Positions 16,693 to 25,555 of a DNA stretch of 64,000 nucleotides are shown piece by piece (position 1 is the first letter of the stretch; each line of letters begins with the position of its first letter). The notes beneath the pieces were generated by a model. It saw nothing but the letters and a program-made list of their open reading frames with translations, did not search any database and was not told the DNA's origin. The DNA comes from Thermoleophilum album (lineage in GTDB: Bacteria; Actinomycetota; Thermoleophilia; Solirubrobacterales; Thermoleophilaceae), in NCBI RefSeq assembly GCF_028867705.1, contig NZ_CP066171.1, forward strand, positions 1,798,001-1,862,000. The letters are read 5' to 3'. Position numbers and translations under genes: made by a program.

Positions 16693-17880
16693 GTGCCGCC
16701 GTTGATCACGCGGGAGGAGGCCCTCGAGCTCGGGAAGATCGAGGACCACGCCGAGATCGAGAAGCTCGTCGAACGCGCCTGGCGCGTTCGCCTCGAACGG
16801 TTCGGCGACTCCACCGATCTCTGCTCGCTCGTCAACGCCAAGTCCGGCGGCTGTGCCGAGGACTGTGGCTTCTGCGCCCAGTCGCGCTACGCGTCGGCCG
16901 ACACGCCGATGCACCCGATGATGGAGCCCGAGCAGATCCTCGAGCACGCGAAGGCCGCCGAGGCTGCCGGCGCACACCGTTTCTGCATGGTCACGCAGGG
17001 CCAAGGCTTGTCGAAGCGCGACTTCGAGAAGATTCTCGAGGGCGCGCGCTTGGTCGCCGAACACACCAACCTCAAGCGTTGCGTGTCGATCGGCCACATC
17101 TCTCCCGAGCGGGCGCGCAAGCTCAAGGAAGCGGGGGTACAGCGCGTCCACCACAACGTCGAGACCGCGCGCTCCTACTACCCCGAGGTCTCGACCACCG
17201 TCCGCTACGAGGGGCGCTTGCGCACCATCCAGGCCGTCAAGGAAGCGGGCCTCGAGACCTGTGTCGGCGGGATCCTGAACCTCGGCGAGTCGCCCGAACA
17301 ACGCGTCGAGATGGCGTTCGAACTCGCCGAGCTAAACCCGACGAGCGTTCCCATCAACCTCCTCAACCCGCGCCCGGGGACGAAGTTCGGCGATCGCCCG
17401 CTGATGGATCCCTGGGAGGCTGTCAAGTGGATCGCGATTTTCCGCTTGATCCTCCCCGACGCCCTCTTCCGTCTGTGCGGCGGGCGCAACGAAAACCTCG
17501 GCCTCGGCGAATTCCAGAAGCTGGCGGTGAAGGCGGGGCTGAACGGGGTGATGATGGGCAATTTCCTCACCACCCTCGGATCGGATCCGGCCTGGGATCG
17601 CAAGCTCTTCACCGACCTCGGCCTCAACGTGTGGCGCCAGCCCGACAACGGGTCCAACCCGCGGCCCGACAACCGCTCGGGATGGCTCGAGGGCGAGACG
17701 CCGCGCACGCCGATCGACGACCTCATCGACAGCCAGTCCGAAGCGCCGCTGTGGAACCCAGCGCGACAGCTGCGCCGGCGCAAGAAGCGCTACGTGCCGC
17801 CGCGTCCCGACGGGGCGCCGAACCGCGGCCTGCGGGTCGTCCAGGTCGAGCCCGAGCGCGAGCGGGCGGCGACCGCCTGA
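16693..17880 (+). CDS. bioB: Biotin synthase
   Basis: A 395-residue radical SAM enzyme that inserts sulfur into dethiobiotin. The [4Fe-4S] motif CAEDCGFC uses Cys54, Cys58 and Cys61. Downstream are YNLE-like HHNVETARSYY, the GGILNLGES segment and the 2Fe-2S region RLCGGRNENLG. The last 45-50 residues (after NPARQL) are a basic extension beyond the usual 320-350 residue length and have no recognised function. The start is GTG with a CAGGAGG site. bioF follows after 4 bases, so the unit is bioB-bioF-bioD. Confidence 0.96.
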   Translation: MPPLITREEALELGKIEDHAEIEKLVERAWRVRLERFGDSTDLCSLVNAKSGGCAEDCGFCAQSRYASADTPMHPMMEPEQILEHAKAAEAAGAHRFCMVTQGQGLSKRDFEKILEGARLVAEHTNLKRCVSIGHISPERARKLKEAGVQRVHHNVETARSYYPEVSTTVRYEGRLRTIQAVKEAGLETCVGGILNLGESPEQRVEMAFELAELNPTSVPINLLNPRPGTKFGDRPLMDPWEAVKWIAIFRLILPDALFRLCGGRNENLGLGEFQKLAVKAGLNGVMMGNFLTTLGSDPAWDRKLFTDLGLNVWRQPDNGSNPRPDNRSGWLEGETPRTPIDDLIDSQSEAPLWNPARQLRRRKKRYVPPRPDGAPNRGLRVVQVEPERERAATA

Positions 17881-17884
17881 GGCG

Positions 17885-19084
17885 ATGCAGAGCGAGCTCG
17901 AGCAGCGCCTCGCCGAGCTTCGCGACAAAGGTCTCTATCGCCGGTTGCGAGTGATCTCTGGCCCGCAGGGGCCGCGCGTGCTGCTCGACGGCAAGCCCGT
18001 CCTGTTGCTCTGCTCGAATAACTATCTAGGGCTTGCCGACGATCCGCGCGTGCGCGGCGCGGCCGCCGAGGCAGCGATGCGCTACGGCGCCGGCGCTGGC
18101 GCCTCTCGCCTGGTGAGCGGGAACATGACCGTTCACCGGCGCCTCGAGGAGCGCCTGGCCGAGTTCAAGGGCTACGAGGCGTGTGTCCTGTTCGGCTCGG
18201 GCTACCTCGCCAACACCGGCGTGATCCAGGCCTTAGCCCGCGCCGGCGAGGTGGTGCTCTCGGACGAGCTCAACCACGCCAGCATCATCGATGGCTGTCG
18301 CCTCGCCAAAGCCGAGCGGTTCGTCTATCGCCACTGCGATCTCGAGCATCTCGAGTGGGGTCTGCGCAAGGCAGAGGGACGAGCGAGCTTGATCGTCACC
18401 GACTCGGTTTTCTCGATGGACGGTGACGTGGCACCGCTCGCCGAAATCGTCGAGCTCGCCGAGCGTTACGACTGTCGCGTGATGGTCGACGAGGCGCACG
18501 CCACTGGCGCTCTCGGCCCCGGCGGGCGCGGCGCCGTTGCCGCCGCGGGGCTCGAGGGCGAAGTCGACGTGCTGGTCGGCACGCTCGGCAAGGCGCTCGG
18601 CTCCTACGGCGCCTACGTCTGCTGCTCGCGGACGATGGCGAAGTACCTCGTCAACACCGCACGCACGCTGATCTTCTCGACCGCTCTGCCGCCGCCGGTC
18701 GTGGCCGCCGCGCTGGCCGCGCTCGAGATCCTCGAGGAGCGCCCCGAGCGGGTCGAGCGTCTGCGGCGTAACGCTCGCATCCTGCGCTCGACGCTCGCCG
18801 ACCACGGCGTCGAGGTGCCCTCGCAGACCCAGATTCTCCCGGCGGTGGTCGGACCCGCCGCAGCAGCGACGCGAGCGTGCGAGCTCGCGCTCGAGCGGGG
18901 GGTGTTCGCGCAGGCGATCCGTCCGCCGACGGTGCCCGAGGGCACGTCGCGACTGAGGCTTACGGTGATGGCGTCGCACACCGAGGCGGAGCTCCGGCAC
19001 GCGGGACGGACGCTCGCCCAGGCGCTGCGAACAGCTCGCCAGGAGATGCGCGAGCGCACGAGCTCGGCTTTGGCCGTAGCGTGA
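17885..19084 (+). CDS. bioF: 8-amino-7-oxononanoate synthase
   Basis: A 399-residue PLP-dependent alpha-oxoamine synthase condensing pimeloyl-CoA or pimeloyl-ACP with alanine in biotin synthesis. Visible are [21 protein letters not shown], the Asp of [12 protein letters not shown] and the PLP Lys in [13 protein letters not shown]. The C-terminal [15 protein letters not shown] is typical. Length is normal with about 15 extra C-terminal residues. It is co-transcribed between bioB and bioD. Glycine C-acetyltransferase is the main alternative family member but is unlikely given the bio neighbours. Confidence 0.95.
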   Translation: MQSELEQRLAELRDKGLYRRLRVISGPQGPRVLLDGKPVLLLCSNNYLGLADDPRVRGAAAEAAMRYGAGAGASRLVSGNMTVHRRLEERLAEFKGYEACVLFGSGYLANTGVIQALARAGEVVLSDELNHASIIDGCRLAKAERFVYRHCDLEHLEWGLRKAEGRASLIVTDSVFSMDGDVAPLAEIVELAERYDCRVMVDEAHATGALGPGGRGAVAAAGLEGEVDVLVGTLGKALGSYGAYVCCSRTMAKYLVNTARTLIFSTALPPPVVAAALAALEILEERPERVERLRRNARILRSTLADHGVEVPSQTQILPAVVGPAAAATRACELALERGVFAQAIRPPTVPEGTSRLRLTVMASHTEAELRHAGRTLAQALRTARQEMRERTSSALAVA

Positions 19085-19093
19085 GCGGCGGCC

Positions 19094-19774
19094 GTGCGCG
19101 GGCTCTTCGTTACAGCCACCGACACCGAAGTCGGAAAGAGCGTTACCGCCGCTGCCATCGTCGCCGGGCTCGTGGCACGCGGTAAGCGGGTGGCAGCTTT
19201 CAAACCAGCGGTAACCGGCGTGGCCGACGAGCCGGGTCCGTTCGGGCGCGATCACGAGCTCTTGGCGAGCGTGGCCAACGCCGGCCAGACGCCCGACGAT
19301 GTGGCCCCGTACCGTTTCGACCCGCCGCTTTCGCCGCACCTCGCTGCCGAACTTGCGGGTGTCGAGATCGACCCGACCCGTCTCGTCGAGCACGCCCGCT
19401 CGCAGGCGGCGCGAGCCGACGTCATCGTGTGCGAGGGCGTGGGCGGCCTGTTGGTGCCGCTCACAGCCAACTATCTGGTACGCGACCTAGCGCGCGACCT
19501 CGCTCTGCCGCTGGTGGTGGCAGCGCGTCCGGGGCTCGGCACGATCAACCACACGCTGCTGACACTCGAAGCGGCGCGCGCGGCCGGGCTTACGGTGGCG
19601 GCGGTGGTGTTCACGCCGTGGCCGAACGATCCCGAGCCGATCCACCACTCCAACCGTGACACGGTCGAGCAGCTCGGTCGCGTCGCCACCTACACGCTGC
19701 CGCGCACGACGCGCGCCGAGCTCGCTGCGAGCGCCGCCGACCTTCCCCTCGACGCCTGGCTCACACCGCGCTAG
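19094..19774 (+). CDS. bioD: ATP-dependent dethiobiotin synthetase
   Basis: A 226-residue P-loop enzyme that closes the ureido ring of dethiobiotin from 7,8-diaminopelargonate, CO2 and ATP. The modified Walker A VTATDTEVGKSVTAAA is at residues 5-20, then FKPAVTG, and CEGVGGLLVPL provides the catalytic acidic segment. GTG at 19094 lies 10 bases after bioF. It is the third and last gene of the operon, and its end is convergent with the exporter gene at 19803. Confidence 0.94.
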   Translation: MRGLFVTATDTEVGKSVTAAAIVAGLVARGKRVAAFKPAVTGVADEPGPFGRDHELLASVANAGQTPDDVAPYRFDPPLSPHLAAELAGVEIDPTRLVEHARSQAARADVIVCEGVGGLLVPLTANYLVRDLARDLALPLVVAARPGLGTINHTLLTLEAARAAGLTVAAVVFTPWPNDPEPIHHSNRDTVEQLGRVATYTLPRTTRAELAASAADLPLDAWLTPR

Positions 19775-19802
19775 CGCGCCCCACGGCACGCGCGCAGCCG
19801 TC

Positions 19803-20741
19803 TCAGCCTGCGAGGGCCATCGGCACCGCCACCGCGGCAAGTAGCAGAGCCGTACCTCGGCGCAGCGCGACCTGCGAGAGCGCGCCGCAAACCCGCGCGC
19901 CCATCAGAACTCCGAGGAGAACGCCGGGCATCAGACCCGCCCAAGCCTTGAGCGGCGCCGGCTCGCCCGCAACGAGGTGGGTGCAGAGCGCCGCCCCGGC
20001 GCCCAGGCCGACGACGAGCGCTGCGGTCCCCGCAGCGGCGTGCTCGGGCAGGCGATGCAAGGCGACGAGTAGCGGCAGAGCGATGAAGCCGCCGCCGACA
20101 CCGAAGGCGCCCGCAAGCGCGCCCACGATGGCTGCGGAGACGAGCGCGGCAAGCGGGCGCACGGGTGGACAGACCTCGCTCGGCAGGGCCTTCCCAAGCC
20201 CGCTGCCGCCAACGCCGCGCCACACGATCACGGCGCCGACGACGAGCGCCCCGGCGATGCCAAGCGCGACGACCCGTGGCGGGAGTGCACGGCCGACAAG
20301 CGCTCCGCCCACCGCAGCCGCTACAACCGGCACGCCCAAGGCGACCCCGTGTCGCGGGCAAACGCGGTGCGCGCGCAGATGTGCTGGCAGCGCGACCGCC
20401 GCTGCTGCAGCCACCAGACCGAGGGCGGTGACCGCAGCGGTGTGCGGATCCTGGCCTGCCACATGAACAAGGAGCGGCAGGGCAAGCACGGAACCGCCCG
20501 CACCGGTCGCTCCCACCACAAGGCCGGTCGTAAGGCCAATGACCAGGGTCACCGCGGGCACTCCCACGACCACCGCGCCGAGGGCGCCCGCCACCGCAAG
20601 CGGCAGTGTCGGTGGGATCTCGCGACGCCCAGACGTCGCGTCCGAGCGGTCGCTTCCAGCTCTCGCGCACCTGCCGGCGTCTGGTCGCCCCTCGTGGGCC
20701 GAGAGCCTTGCCCGTGAGTGCCCGCTCACTGCACGAGGCAT
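19803..20741 (-). CDS. TauE/SafE family sulfite/sulfonate exporter-like membrane protein
   Basis: A protein of up to 312 residues with a repeated hydrophobic core of about eight membrane segments. Both halves show the family glycine motif: GLTTGLVVGATGAGGSVLALP in the first and GALAGAFGVGGGFIALP in the second. TauE/SafE proteins export sulfite or other organosulfur anions. The first 45 residues are hydrophilic and basic, so an internal start nearer residue 46 is possible. It diverges from an ArsR regulator and a persulfide dioxygenase-rhodanese gene, which supports a role in removing sulfite made by persulfide oxidation. That role is inferred from family and context. Confidence 0.85.
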   Translation of the reverse strand: MPRAVSGHSRARLSAHEGRPDAGRCARAGSDRSDATSGRREIPPTLPLAVAGALGAVVVGVPAVTLVIGLTTGLVVGATGAGGSVLALPLLVHVAGQDPHTAAVTALGLVAAAAAVALPAHLRAHRVCPRHGVALGVPVVAAAVGGALVGRALPPRVVALGIAGALVVGAVIVWRGVGGSGLGKALPSEVCPPVRPLAALVSAAIVGALAGAFGVGGGFIALPLLVALHRLPEHAAAGTAALVVGLGAGAALCTHLVAGEPAPLKAWAGLMPGVLLGVLMGARVCGALSQVALRRGTALLLAAVAVPMALAG

Positions 20742-20802
20742 CTATGCAACCACCCCCCGGCACCGATCTTCGCAGTGATTGTGCCCGCGACCACAAGCAC
20801 AA

Positions 20803-20840
20803 CTGTACTGATGTATGGCGATCGAGCTATAGTCCTTGTC
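20803..20840 (+). promoter_or_regulatory. Promoter of the ArsR-persulfide dioxygenase unit
   Basis: TATAGT (20828-20833) lies 7 bases before a GTG at 20841, suggesting leaderless transcription. ACTGTA (20803-20808) and TATAGT form an imperfect inverted repeat (5 of 6 positions) that could be the ArsR operator shared with the divergent exporter gene. Confidence 0.45.
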
Positions 20841-21452
20841 GTGAGTTCGCCCTCGCGACCAACGCCAGGAAGCCCTCTCGCTTCGCGCAACCGCAACAGC
20901 GGCGAGGGCGGGGAGCTGACCGACCACCGGCCGGGTGGTCGCGGCATCCGTAGCGGCGGCGACGTCCGTCAGAGCCGAGGTGCCCCGGCCGCTCGCGACA
21001 CGGTGACGTGGTCCCTCCCGAGCCCGCTGCCCAGACACGTCGCCGAGCTGATCGCCGCGCGCTTCGCTGCCTTCGCCGACCCGCTGCGGCTCCAGATCCT
21101 CGACGAGCTCCGCCGCGAAGGGGAACTGTCGGTCGGCGAGTTGGTGGAGCGGCTCGCTGCTACGCAACAAAACGTCTCGAAACACTTGAGCGTGCTTTTG
21201 CAACGGGGCGTGGTGTCGCGGCGCAAGCAGGGAACGCGCGCCCTGTACCGCATCGCCGACCCGTACGTGCTCGAGATGTGCGAACTCGTCTGCGGCAGCT
21301 TGCAGCGCGAGATCGACGCCCTGGTGCGCTTGGTCGCGGGCGAAAGTCGGGACGTTGCAGGCAGCAGCACGGCTAGCAGTAGGCGGCTGGCGGGCCGCCC
21401 GGCGCCACGCGCAAACGGCGAACAACCCCCAGCGGGAGGTGGTCGGCGGTGA
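20841..21452 (+). CDS. ArsR/SmtB family transcriptional regulator
   Basis: The conserved core spans about residues 65-155: FAAFADPLRLQILDEL, the recognition helix region ATQQNVSKHLSVLLQRG and the wing SRRKQGTRALYRIAD. It is a winged-helix repressor. One Cys pair candidate (Cys in EMCELVCGS) lies in the C-terminal helix, the position where persulfide-responsive ArsR proteins can hold sensor cysteines. GTG at 20841 is chosen from the −10 spacing; GTG 21003 is an alternative that would remove about 54 unconserved residues. The stop overlaps the dioxygenase start (GTGA), so the two genes are coupled. Confidence 0.8.
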   Translation: MSSPSRPTPGSPLASRNRNSGEGGELTDHRPGGRGIRSGGDVRQSRGAPAARDTVTWSLPSPLPRHVAELIAARFAAFADPLRLQILDELRREGELSVGELVERLAATQQNVSKHLSVLLQRGVVSRRKQGTRALYRIADPYVLEMCELVCGSLQREIDALVRLVAGESRDVAGSSTASSRRLAGRPAPRANGEQPPAGGGRR

Positions 21453-22846
21453 TTTTTCGTCAAGTGATGCACGACGACCTCGGTTGCGCCTCGTACCTCG
21501 TCGGCGACGAGCGCACCGGCAGGGCCGCGGTTGTCGATCCGAAATTCGAGATCGACGAATACCTGCAACTCGCTCGCTACCACGGGCTCTCGATCGAGCA
21601 CATCCTCGAAACGCACAATCACGCTGACCACGTTTCAGGGCACGGACGTCTGGCCGCCGCCACCGGTGCCACGATTCACATTCACCGGCTGGCATCGCCC
21701 GATTACGAGCACGAACCGTTCGACGATGGTTTCGAACTCTCGCTCGGCGATGTGCGCATTCGAGCCCTGCACACGCCCGGGCACCGTCCCGAGCACACCG
21801 CTTTTCTCCTCTACGACGTGCGCCGATCGCAGCAGCCTTGGGCGCTACTCACGGGCGACTCGCTGTTCGTTGGCGACATCGCCCGTCCCGATCTCGCAAT
21901 CGAGAAGCACGAGGGCGCACGCGGCATCTTCCGTTCGCTGTGGCGGATGCTCGAGCTTCCCGAGCACGTCGAGATCTGGCCGGGCCACATCGGCGGGTCG
22001 CTGTGCGGCGGCGACACAGTCGACCGCAAACCGGTGTCGACGCTCGGCTACGAGCGACTGCACAACGAGATGCTGGCCGTGACCGACGAGGACGAGTTCG
22101 TCGACCGCGCGACGCGCGATCTGCCGCCACAGCCACCTAACTTCCAGGCGATCGTGGCGCTCAACCGCGGGCCCCTGCTGATCGAGGGTGTCGAGCCGCG
22201 CCCACTGACTCCACGCCAGGTGCTGCTCAAGCAACACACGGGCGCGCTCGTGGTCGACGTACGCACAGCGCTGCAGTTCGACGAGGCGCACGTGCCCGGC
22301 GCCGTCTCGATACCGGCCACGGGAGCAGGGTTCGGCACCAAGCTCGCTTGGATCGCCGACCGCGATCAGGAGATCGTGTTCGTGGGGCGCGACGATGCTG
22401 ACGGTCGTCGCGCCGTGGCGCTCGCCGAGGCGGTCGGATTGCGCCGCATCGCGGGCTTTCTCGCCGGGGGCATGACGAGTTGGCGCGAGGAACGACGACC
22501 GGTTCGCCGTATCGAGCGCATGTCGGCGTCCGAACTGCGCGAGCGTCTCGCCACCCGGGACGCTCTTCAAGTGTTGGACGTCCGCGAACGCTCGGAGTGG
22601 CGCCGCTGCCGGATACCCGGTTCGATCAACGTTCCGTACCACGAGCTCACGAGCGTGCCGCCAGGAATCGACCTCGCGCGCCCCATCGCGACCGTCTGCG
22701 GCACGGGGTCTCGAGCCGGCACGGCTGCGAGCCTCCTCGCCCGCCTCGGGGCGAGCCGCGTGCTGCACGTCGCCGACGGCGGCGTCGCAACGTGGCGGGA
22801 GGCCGGGTGGCCGGTGGAGGGCGAGGGCGTCACGCTCCGGGCGTAG
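21449..22846 (+). CDS. Persulfide dioxygenase-rhodanese fusion (MBL fold, two rhodanese domains)
   Basis: A 465-residue protein in three parts. Residues 1-250 are an ETHE1-like metallo-beta-lactamase domain with HNHADHVSGH, a second-shell HTPGH, TGDSLFVGDIARPDL and GPGH-like WPGHIGGSLCGG. Such enzymes oxidise glutathione or other persulfides to sulfite. A first rhodanese-like domain (about 260-355) lacks the active Cys (FVGRDDADG). A second (about 365-460) has it in the loop VCGTGSRAG and can transfer sulfur. GTG overlaps the ArsR stop. With the divergent TauE-type exporter the set forms a sulfide/persulfide detoxification module. Confidence 0.9.
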   Translation: MIFRQVMHDDLGCASYLVGDERTGRAAVVDPKFEIDEYLQLARYHGLSIEHILETHNHADHVSGHGRLAAATGATIHIHRLASPDYEHEPFDDGFELSLGDVRIRALHTPGHRPEHTAFLLYDVRRSQQPWALLTGDSLFVGDIARPDLAIEKHEGARGIFRSLWRMLELPEHVEIWPGHIGGSLCGGDTVDRKPVSTLGYERLHNEMLAVTDEDEFVDRATRDLPPQPPNFQAIVALNRGPLLIEGVEPRPLTPRQVLLKQHTGALVVDVRTALQFDEAHVPGAVSIPATGAGFGTKLAWIADRDQEIVFVGRDDADGRRAVALAEAVGLRRIAGFLAGGMTSWREERRPVRRIERMSASELRERLATRDALQVLDVRERSEWRRCRIPGSINVPYHELTSVPPGIDLARPIATVCGTGSRAGTAASLLARLGASRVLHVADGGVATWREAGWPVEGEGVTLRA

Positions 22847-22891
22847 CCAGAGCTTTGCCGTCGCGTCATCACCCGGAGCCGAAGACAGGGT

Positions 22892-25432
22892 TCAGCGCTG
22901 CACGCTCTCGCGGCGCGCGCGTTCCCTGACTGGCGGATACAGCGGAAGAACAGCGGCCGCAAGGCGCCCGACTGCGACCACTCGCAATCTGGTCAGGTCA
23001 CGAGGTGAGTAACGCGTTGGCAACAGCAGGCTCCAGCCGCTCCCTAGCGCGACTCGCGTGCGCTTGTACTTGGCGATGTCGGGCCGGCGCAGGATTGGTT
23101 TTCCCGTCGCAACAGCACGCGTTCCGTCGAATACGTAGATCGCCTGGACGGGACGCCCCGAATCCGTCTCCACCGCCCAACCGAAAAGCAAAACGCCGGC
23201 GCCGTTGCGGTCTTGAATTCCATCGACGAACCCCTCGACGCCTCGAGTGCTTCCCGCAGGCAAGATCGGAACCTGGAAGCCAGGACCCCTCACCCACTTC
23301 CGACCCTGGCCCCCCACCATCCGCGCTTCCACCCGGCGGTGCAACGGAATTTGCTCGTCCAGGAGACGGCCTGTCCGCCGTTCGATCGCGCGTACCTCGA
23401 CGGTGTCAAAAGCACCGGTCTCTATGGATCGCGGCACAGGGAGCACGAAACGGCCAGCGCCTTGGTCACGAGCGACCGGAGCAGTGGCCACCACGCGCCC
23501 ATCAGCGACAAGCGCTACTCCTCCTACCCGAACGGCTTGCTCTCCAGGCAGTTGCCCACTGACGACAGGACCGTGTAGCTTCACGCGGCCAGCCCCAACC
23601 GGGCGGAGCTCACCACCGTAGTCGACCACTGCCGGCAGGGGACGGCCGATGCCGGTTCCCACCGGCGCCCCGAGGAGAGCCTCGCCCTCCCCACCGATCG
23701 CGTAGAGGCTGTCATAGCGCCCCGGGGCGGTGATCCGCGCGAGCTGTACCAACTCTCGCCTGCGTGCGGCAACAAATTCCCGAAACGGTACAGCCGTTAC
23801 GATACGTTGATACCGACTGTACGGTGACACGTATGGCATCTTGATCACACCATCTTTGGGCGCACCGTTGAGCAGCGAACGGCCGTCGATTCGCAAGGCG
23901 CTTCTCACCCCGATCGCTTCCAGCACCGTCGGCAAAATGTCCACCGTTCGCGCGAAACCGCGATCGACAGTGCCCGCTCGATCGGTCGGAATGCGGACGA
24001 ACAATGGCACGGATGCGATCCGCGCCCAGTTTTCGCGCTGCGGTACACGGCGTGACACTCCGGGCGTGAAGCTGACACCGTGGTCGGCGGTTACCACCAA
24101 AACCGCCCGCTCCCACAGTCCTGACTTCCGCAGACCGTCGATCAGCTTCCCTATCAGGCGGTCGGCATATGCGGTCTGCCACAGGTGGCGCTGCATGCCA
24201 GACAGCACCGCCCCTGGGTCGCGACTCCACTGTTCTTGGTTTAAACCCGGTATCCCGATCGCCGCGCCCGGATAGGTGCGCCCGTCAGGGAGAAACTGCC
24301 ACGGCGCGTGCGGCAGCAACAAGTGTGCGAAGTAGATCGCGTTCTTTCGCGGCGAAGCACGCTCGATCGTCCGCATCAGGCGTCCGAACACCACGAGCGG
24401 ATCGCTACCTTCCTCCAGCTTGTCGAGGTCAACACGGGCCGTGACTCTTCGTCGTGCTCCGAAGTCACTGAACCCTTGGTCAACAGCCGGTAGACGTCGC
24501 GCAAGATCGTTCGGTAGGAGTGTGTGACCGGCGATGATCGCCGAATCCGACACGAGATCCCACATCCGATGGGGCGCAGACACTGTGCGGGTTTTGCACA
24601 ACCTGACCGGGCACAGTTGAGTCACCGCCTCGAACGCATGGACGTCATACAGAGAAGACAAAAGGGTGAACAGATTGTTTGGGTGATCACCCGAATGCGG
24701 TAGCAGCTGCCTGCGCGGAATCTTCCCGTCGAGCATCGCCGGGACAGCTTGTGTGGTCCATTCGTTGACCGTCGATGCGTTCGGAAACCACCGCGAAGCG
24801 CGCGCGAGACGGGCGAAGTTGGGAAAGCGAGCAGCATCTATCCGCCCAGCAGAATCAAGCAAGAGATTCAGGTCCAACTCGTCGAAGGTGATCCACACGA
24901 TCGGGCGCAAGGCTGCCGGCGAGCTAACGGTTACACGTGAGTTTGCCCGCGCCTCCGACGATCGCACGATCAAGTCGGACACCGGCGAAACGAACACGAA
25001 CCACAGCGGAAGCACCACCAAACCGGCACTCAGGACGCTCAGCATGGCCCGCACCGGAGCGCGGCGACGGTAGAGGCGTGCGAAGGCGGTAGCAACCATG
25101 GCCGCGACCGCCAGGAGCGGTACAAGCGGCAAGGACCGTAGAAGCTGAACGACTATCAGAGCAACAATTGACCCCAAGAACAGTTCCCTGGCACGAGGAA
25201 AGTGCTTGCCGACGCGGTCGACGAGCAGCGCCAAGACGGTAGGTATCGCGAACGTGATAAGTATCACCAACAGCAGAATGTCGAGGCGTGTGTTACGGCG
25301 GGCTACGAAGAAGTCCGGAGCATCGGCAAAAACTTGATAGAGCGGCTGAGCCACAGCGAACATCCACACGGTGAGAGCGTGGAGCACAAACACGGCTCGT
25401 GCGCGCCGACGGCGTTGGACTTCAGCACTCAT
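22892..25432 (-). CDS. Large membrane-anchored sulfatase-like (alkaline phosphatase superfamily) hydrolase/transferase
   Basis: A protein of about 846 residues. Four to five N-terminal membrane segments (for example LDILLLVILITFAIPTVLAL and LSAGLVVLPLWFVFV) precede an extracellular catalytic domain. The domain has the metal Asp in WITFDELDLN, a likely Thr nucleophile region in STVNEWTTQAVP, HLLLPHAPW and the second metal site TADHGVSF. LtaS and related phosphoglycerol or phosphoethanolamine transferases share this layout. A further 300 residues follow with no recognised domain. ATG 25432 is preferred; GTG 25504 adds 24 residues. Base composition is clearly less GC-rich than the neighbours, a sign of transfer. 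The function in cell-envelope decoration is inferred. Confidence 0.82.
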   Translation of the reverse strand: MSAEVQRRRRARAVFVLHALTVWMFAVAQPLYQVFADAPDFFVARRNTRLDILLLVILITFAIPTVLALLVDRVGKHFPRARELFLGSIVALIVVQLLRSLPLVPLLAVAAMVATAFARLYRRRAPVRAMLSVLSAGLVVLPLWFVFVSPVSDLIVRSSEARANSRVTVSSPAALRPIVWITFDELDLNLLLDSAGRIDAARFPNFARLARASRWFPNASTVNEWTTQAVPAMLDGKIPRRQLLPHSGDHPNNLFTLLSSLYDVHAFEAVTQLCPVRLCKTRTVSAPHRMWDLVSDSAIIAGHTLLPNDLARRLPAVDQGFSDFGARRRVTARVDLDKLEEGSDPLVVFGRLMRTIERASPRKNAIYFAHLLLPHAPWQFLPDGRTYPGAAIGIPGLNQEQWSRDPGAVLSGMQRHLWQTAYADRLIGKLIDGLRKSGLWERAVLVVTADHGVSFTPGVSRRVPQRENWARIASVPLFVRIPTDRAGTVDRGFARTVDILPTVLEAIGVRSALRIDGRSLLNGAPKDGVIKMPYVSPYSRYQRIVTAVPFREFVAARRRELVQLARITAPGRYDSLYAIGGEGEALLGAPVGTGIGRPLPAVVDYGGELRPVGAGRVKLHGPVVSGQLPGEQAVRVGGVALVADGRVVATAPVARDQGAGRFVLPVPRSIETGAFDTVEVRAIERRTGRLLDEQIPLHRRVEARMVGGQGRKWVRGPGFQVPILPAGSTRGVEGFVDGIQDRNGAGVLLFGWAVETDSGRPVQAIYVFDGTRAVATGKPILRRPDIAKYKRTRVALGSGWSLLLPTRYSPRDLTRLRVVAVGRLAAAVLPLYPPVRERARRESVQR

Positions 25433-25555
25433 GCTGTGGGGGTGGGACCAGGAAGCGAGATGCCGGAGAGCTACGGCGGCCGCCGCCAACGAACTGCCGG
25501 CCACCGAGTTGTGAGGTTTTTCATATCAGATCCGTGACGCGTTAGCCTGGTGCGC

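Noticed and set aside
18233-19393. A 386-codon minus-strand frame opposite bioF/bioD.
   Set aside because: It is a shadow of the two biotin genes, with Arg/His/Gly-rich sequence and no domain.
20718-20840. An N-terminal start of the ArsR gene at 20718 or 20811.
   Set aside because: Both lie upstream of the −10 TATAGT and would overlap the divergent exporter or the promoter; the encoded residues are unconserved.
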